Source: Microbaculum marinum
GTDB lineage: Bacteria; Pseudomonadota; Alphaproteobacteria; Rhizobiales; Tepidamorphaceae
Assembly: GCF_042646165.1 (NCBI RefSeq)
Contig: NZ_JBHRTC010000014.1
DNA length: 64,000 nt
Strand: one strand, 5' to 3'
The notes under the pieces were generated by a model that made no database searches, was not told the origin of the DNA, and was given only the letters and a program-made list of their open reading frames with translations. Made by a program: the position numbers and the translations under genes. Shown piece after piece: positions 1 to 11,276 of this stretch; position 1 is the first letter of the stretch; the number at the start of each line of letters is the position of its first letter.

Positions 1-465
1 GCGCTCCCGGGGGCTGGCCTCGGCCAGACGCACCTTCTCCTTCTGACGCATGGCGACCAACTGGTCGCGGCGCTTGTGCAACCCGGCCAGCGCGTCGCGG
101 GCGTCCTCGCGCGCCGGGGTCTGTGCCGGCTCGAGCGCCTGGCCCATGGCCGCCAGCAGGCGGGCATCGATCCTGTCCGTCTTGGCCATCACCCCGAGCG
201 CCCGGGCGAAGTCGCGCGCCCGGGCCGGGTTGACCCGGGAGAAGCAAACCCCGCGCGCCTCCAGGCCTGCGGCCAGGCGGCGGTCGTAGCGCCCGGTCGC
301 CTCGAAGACGATGTGTCTGTCCGACCGCGCCGGCAGGCCGGCCAGCCATGCGGCGATCGCCTCGTCGCTGTTGTCGATCTGCCGTGTCCGGCCGCCGTCG
401 GCTTCGAAAATGTCGAGATGATGCTTGCAGACATCGCATCCGACAAAGCGAGGGTGTATCTTCAT
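1..465 (-). CDS. IS110-family transposase, N-terminal part (runs off the window)
   Basis: The reverse strand reads openly from an ATG at 465 to base 1 (155 residues). It carries the RuvC-like DEDD domain of IS110 transposases: D11 in a GCDVCKHHLD motif, E55 in FEATGRYD, and D97 and D100 in AKTDRIDA. These positions match the DEDD catalytic set that, in this family, directs RNA-guided recombination without terminal inverted repeats. A charged, probably helical linker (about 130-155) begins before the sequence ends; the C-terminal serine-containing Tnp_IS110 domain would lie to the left of the window. No frameshift is visible in the part present. Whether the element is complete cannot be judged. 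Confidence 0.88.
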   Translation of the reverse strand, partial: MKIHPRFVGCDVCKHHLDIFEADGGRTRQIDNSDEAIAAWLAGLPARSDRHIVFEATGRYDRRLAAGLEARGVCFSRVNPARARDFARALGVMAKTDRIDARLLAAMGQALEPAQTPAREDARDALAGLHKRRDQLVAMRQKEKVRLAEASPRER

Positions 466-600
466 GGTGCCTATCCCTGTGCTGCGAGGTCCGATGCGAC
501 CGGCCTCCATCAACTGTTCAGGTTGGGTCAGAATAGCGGGCGGGGATCCGGCCGGATCACGGTCTCTCAGACCAGGGACCCAACGATCTCCCGCCCGCAC
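466..600 (-). ncRNA. Possible bridge-RNA region upstream of the IS110 transposase
   Basis: IS110-type elements keep a long non-coding end upstream of the transposase that, in studied members such as IS621, encodes the bridge RNA. The stretch here has no gene and folds well. An 8-bp stem pairs 522-529 with 577-584. A competing stem pairs GCGGGCGGG (536-544) with its complement at 590-598. Inside these lie ccggccgg and a ggtctctcagacc hairpin. The assignment rests on position and structure only; the left boundary of the element and the RNA ends are not determined. Confidence 0.25.
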
Positions 601-631
601 ACACCATCGCACATCCAAAACACACAGGGAT

Positions 632-822
632 CCAGGGGCGGCACGGCAATGCCTGTCCGATCTCCGGCGTACGACAGCTCAACACGCTCCACCCTCATCC
701 CGAGGAGCGGCGCGAGCCGCGTCTCGAGGGATCGGCTGCAGGCTCCGCGCGGCGGGCCTCACCGCGCCCGCCCTCGTGGTTCGAGACGCTTCGCGTGCGC
801 GAAGCTCCTCACCATGAGGGCT
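632..822. repeat. 191-bp dispersed repeat module, copy 1
   Basis: This is a non-coding module nearly identical to 944-1134 (312 bp downstream). It contains a GC-rich palindromic core, ggagcggcgcgagccgcgtc, and a second hairpin around cgcttcgcgtgcgcgaagc. The phrases 'ctcgagg', 'cctcgtggttcgaga' and 'accatgaggg' resemble the rhizobial intergenic repeat also found inside cobN at 8098-8175. The whole interval 466-1323 has no convincing gene; the open frames crossing it are GC-rich artefacts. Confidence 0.8.
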
Positions 823-852
823 TGGGGAGGTTGAATGGGTGGCAACCGCCGC

Positions 853-950
853 GCGGGCCCCGGATCTGGTCCGGCGTGTCGCCTGCGGTACGGGTGGATG
901 GAGTGCCACAAGCACAGTCGACATCCCGGCCTTGAGCCGGGAGCCAGGGG
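853..950. repeat. Palindrome pair of the 'gatcNNGTCCGG / cccggNNNNNccggga' type
   Basis: A degenerate copy of the two-palindrome repeat seen in many places in this cluster: a gccccggatctggtccgg unit, a variable spacer with 'cgta/ggta', then catcccggccttgagccggg. It sits between the two 191-bp modules. A further decayed copy can be seen at about 1170-1250. Confidence 0.55.
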
Positions 951-1134
951 CGGCACGGCAATGCCTCTCCGATCTCCGGCGTACGACAGCTCAACACGCT
1001 CCACGCTTTTCCCGAAGAGCGGCGCGAGCCGCGTCTCGAGGAATCGGCCGCAGGCTCCGCGCGGCGGGCCTCACCGCGCCCGCCCTCGTGGTTCGAGACG
1101 CTTCGCGTGCGCGAAGCTCCTCACCATGAGGGCT
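944..1134. repeat. 191-bp dispersed repeat module, copy 2
   Basis: Second copy of the module at 632-822, with only a few differences (for example the segment after 'cacgctcca'). The two copies lie in the same orientation in the non-coding interval between the IS110 fragment and the 3' end of cobQ. Confidence 0.8.
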
Positions 1135-1323
1135 TCGGAGGGCATCGGTCAGCTGCAACCGCCGCGCCGGGCCGGGATCACGTCCGGCGTGTCGGCTGTG
1201 GTACGGGTCGAGGCCACCAGCACCTGCGACGTCCCGGACGCCCGGAGCGGCAGCGGGGGGTGAGTCGGGATCCAGCGGAAGGACCCGCCGGAGGCACCTT
1301 TTCGGATCTCGCCGAAGGCGCCG

Positions 1324-2904
1324 CTACCGCGCGAGCGTCAGCAGGCGGTCGATGTCGACATGTGCCTCCAGATCGGCGGCGAGCGCGTCGAGGGCGGCGT
1401 CGNNNNNNNNNNNNNNNNNNNNNNNNNNNNNNNNNNNNNNNNNNNNNNNNNNNNNNNNNNNNNNNNNNNNNNNNNNNNNNNNNNNNNNGTCCTCGTAGGC
1501 GAGGTCCGAGCGGCCGCCGAAACGGGCCAGCCAGGCGGCGCGCTGGCGGTCGTCGGCGAAGAAGCCGTGGGCGTAGGTGCCGGACACGAGGCCGTCGGCG
1601 GAGACCGCGCCGTCGGTGCGGCCGTCGGCGAGGCGCACCAGCGGACGGCGCGCGGCAGGCCCTGCTGTGCGGCCCATGTGCATCTCGTAGCCCCTGAACG
1701 GCAGGCCGTCGGCGACGGTCTCGCCGGTCACCTCGACGAGGCTCTTGTCGGCGGTGAGCACCGTCTCGACGTCGAGCAGCCCGAGCCCGGCGACCGAGCC
1801 GGCCGGGCCCTCGATGCCGCCGGGATCCGACACCGTCCGGCCCAGCATCTGGTAGCCGCCGCACAGGCCCAGCACGCGGCCGCCGCGGCGCACATGGGCG
1901 GCGATGTCGATGTCCCAGCCGGCGGCACGCAGCGCGGCGAGATCGGCGATCGTCGCCTTGGAGCCCGGCAGGATGACCAGATCGCAGACCGGCAGCGGCT
2001 GCCCCGGAGCGACCATGACCAGTTCGACGTCCGGCTCGGCGCGGAGCGGATCGAGGTCGTCGAAATTGGCGATGCGCGGCAGCACCGGCACCGCGATGCG
2101 CAACGCGCCGCCGCGGCGATCCCGGCGCTCGGCAAGGCCGTAGGCGTCCTCCGCCGGCAGCCGGTCGGCGACGTCGGCGTGCGGGATCAGGCCGAGCGGC
2201 GCCCAGCCGGTCATCGCGGCGATCGCCTTCATGCCGTCGTCGAACAGACTCGGGTCGCCGCGCATGCGGTTGACCAGGAAGCCGACGATCATGGCGGCGT
2301 CGTCCGGGTCGAGCACCGTCCGGGTGCCGACGAGGCTGGCGATGACGCCGCCGCGGTCGATGTCGCCGATCAGCACGACGGGGACGTTGGCGGCGCGGGC
2401 GAAGCCCATGTTGGCGATGTCGCTTGCCCGCAGATTGATCTCCGAGGCGCTGCCGGCGCCCTCGACGAGGACGATGTCGGCGGTCTGCTTCAGCCGCGCG
2501 AAGCTGTCGAGGACGTGCGGCAGGAGCGATGGCTTGAGGCTCTGGAACTCGCGCGCCCGCGCCGCCCCGAACACCTTGCCGCGCACGACGATCTGGGCGC
2601 CGGTCTCGCTCTGCGGCTTCAGCAGCACCGGGTTCATGTCGACATGGGGCGCCAGCCCCGCCGCGCGCGCCTGAAGCGCCTGCGCCCGGCCGATCTCGCC
2701 GCCCCCGATCTCGCCGCCCCCGATGTCACCGCTCCCGATGTCACCGTTCCCGGGCGTCACGGCGGCGTTGTTCGACATGTTCTGCGGCTTGAACGGGGCG
2801 ACCGGGATCCCGCGCAGCCTGAGCGCCCGGCAGAGGCCGGCGACGACCAGCGACTTGCCGACGTTGGAGCCGGTGCCCTGGAACATGATGGCGCGGGCGG
2901 TCAT
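1324..2904 (-). CDS. cobQ: Cobyric acid synthase CobQ (contains an assembly gap)
   Basis: CobQ amidates the b, d, e and g side chains of adenosylcobyrinic acid a,c-diamide using glutamine and ATP. The N-terminal dethiobiotin-synthetase-like ATPase domain has the P-loop GTGSNVGKS (residues 10-18) followed by FKPQNMSNN. The C-terminal class I glutaminase domain has the nucleophile Cys in GLCGGYQMLG (about residue 345) and a C-terminal YAHGFF histidine. The reading is 526 codons against about 480-490 in relatives. Two things add length: a pentapeptide expansion after AAVTPGNG, and the 86-N gap, which lies between DLAYED and DAALDALA where relatives have almost nothing. Reading resumes in frame after the gap. 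It is the last gene of a leftward cobP-cobO-cobQ group. Confidence 0.93.
   Translation of the reverse strand: MTARAIMFQGTGSNVGKSLVVAGLCRALRLRGIPVAPFKPQNMSNNAAVTPGNGDIGSGDIGGGEIGGGEIGRAQALQARAAGLAPHVDMNPVLLKPQSETGAQIVVRGKVFGAARAREFQSLKPSLLPHVLDSFARLKQTADIVLVEGAGSASEINLRASDIANMGFARAANVPVVLIGDIDRGGVIASLVGTRTVLDPDDAAMIVGFLVNRMRGDPSLFDDGMKAIAAMTGWAPLGLIPHADVADRLPAEDAYGLAERRDRRGGALRIAVPVLPRIANFDDLDPLRAEPDVELVMVAPGQPLPVCDLVILPGSKATIADLAALRAAGWDIDIAAHVRRGGRVLGLCGGYQMLGRTVSDPGGIEGPAGSVAGLGLLDVETVLTADKSLVEVTGETVADGLPFRGYEMHMGRTAGPAARRPLVRLADGRTDGAVSADGLVSGTYAHGFFADDRQRAAWLARFGGRSDLAYEDXXXXXXXXXXXXXXXXXXXXXXXXXXXXXDAALDALAADLEAHVDIDRLLTLAR
1403..1488. other. Assembly gap of 86 N within cobQ
   Basis: Eighty-six unresolved bases. 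Flanking protein sequence reads DLAYED before and DAALDALAADLEAH after, which are nearly adjacent in other CobQ proteins. The gap may therefore hide an inserted repeat like those in cobN and cobG; this is inference. Confidence 0.99.
2690..2749. repeat. 15-bp tandem repeat (4 units) inside cobQ
   Basis: Four successive 15-bp units (two of ccgatctcgccgccc and two variants, ccgatgtcaccgctc and ccgatgtcaccgttc) encode a Gly-Asp/Glu-Ile repeat on the cobQ strand. CobQ proteins normally have one copy of this motif (GGEIGRAQ). The unit is five codons, so the frame is kept. Confidence 0.9.
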
Positions 2905-2948
2905 CGGGTGGTCCCGTCGCTATTCCGGTCCATCGAGGACCGGAACAG

Positions 2949-3116
2949 CGCACCCCCACCCCGACCCTCCCCCATCAAGGGGGAGGGGGCACCAAGGCAT
3001 CGGCCTCGAGGAATGGAACGAACGTTGCCTACGCCGCCGACGGTCCGGTTTGTGCCGACCCGCTGCGGCACATGTCTCCCTCCCCCTTGATGGGGGAGGG
3101 TCGGGGTGGGGGTGCG
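2949..3116. repeat. Compound inverted repeat (two facing 'ccccaccccgaccctccccc' units)
   Basis: Two copies of a self-palindromic unit, cccccatcaaggggg with a GC-rich flank, face each other at 2949-2989 and 3077-3116, about 88 bp apart. The architecture matches the elements at 56183-56351 and 63579-63751. It fills most of the 268-bp space between the cobO stop and the cobQ start, so it would fold strongly in the cobOQ transcript and could attenuate cobQ. Confidence 0.85.
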
Positions 3117-3172
3117 CCGATACAGGTCTCGATGGCCCGTATCGGCGACATACCGGGCAGCAGCCAAAACCC

Positions 3173-3784
3173 TCAAAACTCGATCCCCTGCTGCGCCTTC
3201 ACGCCGGCGGCGAAGTGGTGCTTGACGAGCGTCATCTCGGTGACGAGGTCGGCTGCCTCGACCAGCTCCGGCCTGGCGTTGCGGCCGGTGACGACGACGT
3301 GCAGGTCGGGCCGGCGCGCCTGCAGGGTGTCGACCACCTCGGCGAGCGGCAGGTAGTCGTAGCGCAGCGCGATGTTGAGTTCGTCGAGGACGACCAGCGC
3401 CATGTCGGGATCGGCCATCAGCTCCCGCGCCTTGCCCCAGGCGCGCCCGGCGGCGGCGACGTCGCGGTCCCTGTCCTGGGTCTCCCAGGTGAAGCCCTCG
3501 CCCATCGTGTGCCACGCGACGAGGTCGCCGAACCGCTCCAGCACATCGCGCTCGCCGGTCGACCAGGCGCCCTTGATGAACTGCACGACGCCGACCTTGC
3601 GGCCGTGCCCGAGCATCCTCAGCGCCAGCCCGAAGGCCGCCGTCGACTTGCCCTTGCCGGGGCCGGTGTTGACGATCAGCAGGCCCTTCTCGATGGTTTT
3701 GGAGGCGACCTCGGCATCCTGCACCGCCTTGCGCTTCTCCATCTTGGCGCGATGTCGATCGGGATCCGCCGGCTTCTCGGTCAT
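3173..3784 (-). CDS. cobO: Cob(I)yrinic acid a,c-diamide adenosyltransferase CobO
   Basis: CobO (BtuR/CobA type) transfers the 5'-deoxyadenosyl group of ATP to the reduced cobalt of the corrinoid. The 203-residue product has the family P-loop GPGKGKSTAA at 41-50, VVQFIKGAW, a VVLDELN segment (Walker B-like) and a C-terminal VKHHFAAGVKAQQGIEF ending typical of the family. Its ATG overlaps the cobP stop in an ATGA, indicating translational coupling. Length and motifs are normal. Confidence 0.95.
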   Translation of the reverse strand: MTEKPADPDRHRAKMEKRKAVQDAEVASKTIEKGLLIVNTGPGKGKSTAAFGLALRMLGHGRKVGVVQFIKGAWSTGERDVLERFGDLVAWHTMGEGFTWETQDRDRDVAAAGRAWGKARELMADPDMALVVLDELNIALRYDYLPLAEVVDTLQARRPDLHVVVTGRNARPELVEAADLVTEMTLVKHHFAAGVKAQQGIEF

Positions 3785-4290
3785 TTCACGTCCTTCACTG
3801 TCATCGGCAGGCCGGCGACCATGAGGATCACGGTCGCGGCACGGGCCGCGATCTGCTGGTTGAGCCGGCCCTGCTCGTCGCGGAAGGCGCGGCCGAGCGT
3901 GGTCTCCGGGACGATGCCCTGGCCGACCTCGTTGGTGACGACGACGGTCGGACCGGCGCGCCAGGACAGCGCCGCCTCGAGGTCCTCGGCGGCGCCGGCG
4001 ACGTCGCGGCCGCCGAGCATCAGGTTCGACAGCCACAGCGTCAGGCAGTCGACCAGCATCGGCGCCGCCGGCGCCTCGCGGACCGTCGCGGGCAGCGCCA
4101 CCGGCGCCTCGACGGTCACCCAGCCCTCGCCGCGCTGCTGGCGGTGTCGGGCGATTCGCTCGCGCATCTCCGCGTCGCGGGCCTCGGCGGTGGCGACGTA
4201 TGTCCACGGGCCCGGATGCCCCCTGATCAGGCTCTCCGCGTGGCGGCTCTTGCCCGAGCGCGCACCGCCGACGACCAGGGTCAGGGTCAT
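3781..4290 (-). CDS. cobP: Adenosylcobinamide kinase / guanylyltransferase (CobP/CobU)
   Basis: This bifunctional enzyme phosphorylates adenosylcobinamide and then transfers GMP to it during nucleotide-loop assembly. The 169-residue protein begins MTLTLVVGGARSGKS, with the P-loop at residues 8-15. It keeps the RIARHRQQRG segment containing the histidine guanylylated in Salmonella CobU, and also DCLTLWLSNLM and NEVGQGIVPE. The ATG at 4290 was chosen because the P-loop is always close to the N-terminus; the frame stays open upstream only through repeat sequence. First gene of the leftward cobP-cobO-cobQ set. Confidence 0.94.
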   Translation of the reverse strand: MTLTLVVGGARSGKSRHAESLIRGHPGPWTYVATAEARDAEMRERIARHRQQRGEGWVTVEAPVALPATVREAPAAPMLVDCLTLWLSNLMLGGRDVAGAAEDLEAALSWRAGPTVVVTNEVGQGIVPETTLGRAFRDEQGRLNQQIAARAATVILMVAGLPMTVKDVK

Positions 4291-4311
4291 GGCGCGGTCT
4301 CCCGGCGGTCG

Positions 4312-4450
4312 CAACCACCTCTCCCATGGGGAGAGGTCGGATCGCTCCGGCGATCCGGGTGAGGGGCTCGGGGGCGAACCGCATCCCCCGGCACCCCCGC
4401 CCCCGACCCTGCGGGTCGACCCCTTCCCGCCGGGGAGGGGTGGGTCCCGG
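4312..4450. repeat. Palindromic repeat sequence upstream of cobP
   Basis: Contains a cctctcccatggggagagg hairpin, a 'cgatccgggtgagggg' segment and a half unit of the cccgaccct / ggggagggg repeat. It is non-coding and lies between the cobP start and the riboswitch, in the divergent control region. I did not identify a promoter for cobP here. Confidence 0.6.
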
Positions 4451-4573
4451 CCGCATCCGTCCGCGTATCCGACATCGCTTCGACTCCCTCCCGCACTGCC
4501 CGCCGCGACCACGCCACGATCGCCGCCGCACACCGCCCGATTGACTCGCCCCGGCCGACCAAATAGTCAATCC

Positions 4574-4755
4574 GGTGACGGTCCTTCCCGTTGGAAGGTG
4601 AAAAGGGAACGCGGTGCCGGGTCCTCGACCCGCATGCCGCGGCTGCCCCCGCAACTGTAGGCGGAGAGCCGCCCGTCAAGTGTCCACTGGGCCAAGCGCC
4701 CGGGAAGGCGACGGGGCGGCGAAACGATCCGCGAGCCAGGAGACCTGCCGTCCGA
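4574..4755 (+). promoter_or_regulatory. Cobalamin (B12) riboswitch
   Basis: The strand carries the conserved blocks of the adenosylcobalamin aptamer in order: a P2-like segment, AAAAGGGAACGCGGTG, then GCTGCCCCCGCAACTGTAGG (the B12 box core) and gagagcc, CCACTGGG, CGGGAAGG, and finally gcgagccAGGAGACCTGCC. It precedes the DUF1636-cobW unit in the correct orientation, so binding of coenzyme B12 should repress that unit and probably the genes behind it. Confidence 0.95.
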
Positions 4756-4768
4756 AACTGACCGCAAC

Positions 4769-4866
4769 GCCGGGCGGGGTGCGCCGGCGACCAGCGGAAG
4801 TCCGGCAGATGTCGGCCTGTTCCCCGGCAGTGTCGCTGGCTGAACGGTTCACGCACCCCACCCGGC
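4769..4866 (+). promoter_or_regulatory. Likely expression-platform stem of the riboswitch
   Basis: After the aptamer, gccgggcggggtgcg (4769-4783) can pair with cgcaccccacccggc (4852-4866), a 15-position stem with one mismatch, ending about 30 bases before the GTG start of the next gene. There is no U-run, so control by access to the start region is more likely than termination. This is inference from complementarity. Confidence 0.45.
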
Positions 4867-4897
4867 GCGATGATGCGCCAGAAGGGGATCGCAAGCG

Positions 4898-5317
4898 GTG
4901 GCCGACGAGGACCGACCCAAGCTCTACGTGTGCACGACCTGCCGCAAGGCGGGCACCGACCTGCCGCCGGACGGCGTTCCGCGCGACGGCCAGCAGCTGT
5001 TCGACGCGATCTCGCAGCGGCTCGACGCGATGGGCGCCGACGCGCCGGTCGACGTCACCCCGATCGTCTGCTTCGCCAACTGCGAGCAGGGCTGCTCGGC
5101 CGGCCTCGTGCAGCCGGGCAAGTGGGCCTACATGGTCGGCCATGTCGGCCCCGAGCATGCCGGCGACCTGATCGCCTACGGCGCCGCCTACGCGAAATCC
5201 CAGACCGGGGCGGTGCTGCGGTCCGGCCGGCCCGAATCGCTGCGCCACGCGATCGTCGGACGGTTTCCGACCCAGCTCGCCTTTCCGATACCTCCAGTGA
5301 AGGATGCCGCCGAATGA
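4898..5317 (+). CDS. DUF1636 family metal-binding protein (cobW partner)
   Basis: A 139-residue protein with a cysteine layout typical of DUF1636: C12 and C15 in VCTTC, and C58, C62 and C66 in CFANCEQGC, resembling thioredoxin-like [2Fe-2S] or zinc sites. Members sit next to cobW in alphaproteobacterial B12 clusters; their biochemical role is not known to me. The GTG at 4898 is the only start that places the Cys motif near the N-terminus. It lies directly behind the riboswitch, and its stop overlaps the cobW ATG (ATGA), so the two are coupled. Confidence 0.88.
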   Translation: MADEDRPKLYVCTTCRKAGTDLPPDGVPRDGQQLFDAISQRLDAMGADAPVDVTPIVCFANCEQGCSAGLVQPGKWAYMVGHVGPEHAGDLIAYGAAYAKSQTGAVLRSGRPESLRHAIVGRFPTQLAFPIPPVKDAAE

Positions 5318-6366
5318 GTGCGCCGAACACCGTCCGCAACGGGGCGAAGATCCCCGCCACCGTCATCACCGGCTTCCTCGGCGCCGGCAAGACGACGCTG
5401 GTGCGCCACGTGCTGGAGAACGCCGCGGGAAAGCGCATCGCCATCATCGTAAACGAGTTCGGGTCGCTCGGCATTGACGGCGACCTCTTGAAGAGCTGCG
5501 GCATCGCCGGCTGCTCCGACGACGACATCGTCGAACTGTCGAATGGCTGCATCTGCTGCACCGTCGCCGACGACTTCCTGCCGACCATGCAGGCGCTGCT
5601 CGACCGCGACGACCCGCCCGAGCACGTGCTGATCGAGACCTCCGGGCTGGCGCTGCCGAAGCCGCTGATCAAGGCGTTCGACTGGCCGACGATCCGCTCG
5701 CGCATGACGGTAGACGGGGTGATCGCCGTGGTCGACGGCCCGGCGGTGGCCTCGGGCCGCTTCGCCGACGATCCCGACGCGATCGCCAGGCAGCGCGCGG
5801 AGGACCCCTCCGTCGACCATGACAACCCGCTCGCCGAGGTCTACGAGGACCAGTTGTCCGCCGCCGACCTGATCGTGCTGAACAAGGCCGACCTGCTCGG
5901 CGACGCCCAGATCGACGCCCTGCGCGAGACGATCTCCGGCAGCGTGCCGCGCGCCGTCAAGGTCGTCGCCGCCCGCGAGGGCCGCATCGATCCGGCGGTC
6001 CTGCTCGGCCTGCTTGCCGCCGCCGAGGACGACCTCGACGCCCGCCCTTCGCACCACGACGGCGCCGACGACCACGAGCACGACGATTTCGACACCTTCG
6101 TCGTCGAGATCGGCGAGATCGCCGAGCCCGACGCTCTGGTTGAGCGCCTGAAGACGGTCGCCGAGGCGCACGACATCCTGCGCATCAAGGGCTTCGTCCC
6201 GGTCGCCGGCAAGCCGATGCGCCTCGCCGTGCAGGGGGTCGGCGCCCGCTTCCGCCACGCCTACGACCGGCCGTGGGGACCGGCCGAGGACCGCACCGGC
6301 CGGCTGGTGGTGATCGCCGAGGCCGGCTTCGACAAGGCCGCGATCGAAGCGGCGATCCGGGGGTGA
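5314..6366 (+). CDS. cobW: Cobalamin biosynthesis GTPase CobW
   Basis: CobW is a COG0523 G3E GTPase thought to deliver metal (cobalt) for corrin insertion. The 350-residue protein shows the P-loop GFLGAGKTT (20-28), the metal-binding CxCC motif in NGCICC (C79, C81, C82), the G4 motif NKAD, and a His/Asp-rich stretch HHDGADDHEHDD (about 248-259) before the C-terminal CobW_C domain. The start overlaps the DUF1636 stop. It is followed by 830 bp of repeats before cobN, which it normally precedes closely. Confidence 0.95.
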   Translation: MSAPNTVRNGAKIPATVITGFLGAGKTTLVRHVLENAAGKRIAIIVNEFGSLGIDGDLLKSCGIAGCSDDDIVELSNGCICCTVADDFLPTMQALLDRDDPPEHVLIETSGLALPKPLIKAFDWPTIRSRMTVDGVIAVVDGPAVASGRFADDPDAIARQRAEDPSVDHDNPLAEVYEDQLSAADLIVLNKADLLGDAQIDALRETISGSVPRAVKVVAAREGRIDPAVLLGLLAAAEDDLDARPSHHDGADDHEHDDFDTFVVEIGEIAEPDALVERLKTVAEAHDILRIKGFVPVAGKPMRLAVQGVGARFRHAYDRPWGPAEDRTGRLVVIAEAGFDKAAIEAAIRG

Positions 6367-6450
6367 CGGTCGAGCGATGCGCGAGGTCGCTGCCATACGC
6401 GACGCGCTCCCCGCTGCGGCGGGAATGAGCGGTCGGGGCAATCGCCGCAG

Positions 6451-7120
6451 TGGGCCCCGGATCAGGTCCGGGGCGTATGCCTGTCGTATGTCGGGAGCGT
6501 CGACTCAAGCCGCAGCCGACGTCGTGGGCTCCGAGCCGGCCGGCTCCTGCCTCCGGCGCAGCCTCTGCGCTGGGCCCCGGATCAGGTCCGGGGCGTATGC
6601 CTGTCGTATGTCGGGGGCGTCGACTCAAGCCGCAGCCGACGTCGTGGGCTCCGAGCCGGTCAGTTCCTGCCTCCGACGCAGCCGTCCCGCTGGGCCCCGG
6701 ATCAAGTCCGGGGCGTACGGAGTGCCGGGGGGCGACCACGATGCACCGCATGCAGAACTATGTCCCGGACGTGATCCGGGACCCAGAGCTGCGGCTGCGG
6801 TGCCTGAGAGCAGGAACGTCGAGCACCTCCGCTCTCTGCCGACGATCGGCCCGCGTCCACTGGCCGCAATCTCGGTCCCGGACTTCGATCCGGTCGGCTC
6901 CTGCCTCCGGCGCAGCCTCTGCGCTGGGCCCCGGATCAGGTCCGGGGCGTATGCCGGTCGTATGTCGGGGGCGTCGACTCAAGCCGCAACCGGCATCCTG
7001 GACTTCGATCCGGCCCGCTCCTGCCTCCGACGCAGCCGCCCGGCTGGGCCCCGGATCAGGTCCGGGGCGTATGCCTGTTGTATGTCGGGGGCGTCGGATC
7101 GACCCGCAGCGTACGTCCCG
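6451..7120. repeat. Array of 120-bp tandem repeats upstream of cobN
   Basis: Units start with tgggccccggatcaggtccg at 6451, 6571, 6691, 6925 and 7045, so most lie 120 bp apart. The interval between the third and fourth units is irregular and holds a 'gtcccggacgtgatccgggac' palindrome. Each unit contains the palindrome ccccggatcaggtccgggg and the phrase gtatgtcgggggcgtcgact. The array fills the 830 bp between cobW and cobN. The unit length is a multiple of three and one frame stays open from 6450 into cobN, but the array looks non-coding. Confidence 0.9.
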
Positions 7121-7196
7121 GCCCCCGAGCCGGGACCCGGCGCGGAGGCTGCCGCGGACGCCGGACTGTCCAGTTTCCCGAAGGCGGGGGGTTGAG

Positions 7197-11272
<4,076 letters not shown>

Positions 11273-11276
<4 letters not shown>

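Noticed and set aside
76..834. A 252-codon open frame across the left repeat region
   Set aside because: It runs antisense to the IS110 transposase and through repeat modules. Its amino-acid composition is Arg/Pro/Ala-rich with no motif, as expected for a GC-rich artefact.
2723..4660. A 645-codon rightward open frame over cobO and cobP
   Set aside because: It is opposite to two well-supported genes and crosses the compound repeat; it has no recognisable domain.
6450..7196. A 249-residue N-terminal extension of CobN
   Set aside because: The frame is open from a GTG at 6450, but the sequence is only translated tandem repeats, and the ATG at 7197 gives the normal CobN N-terminus.
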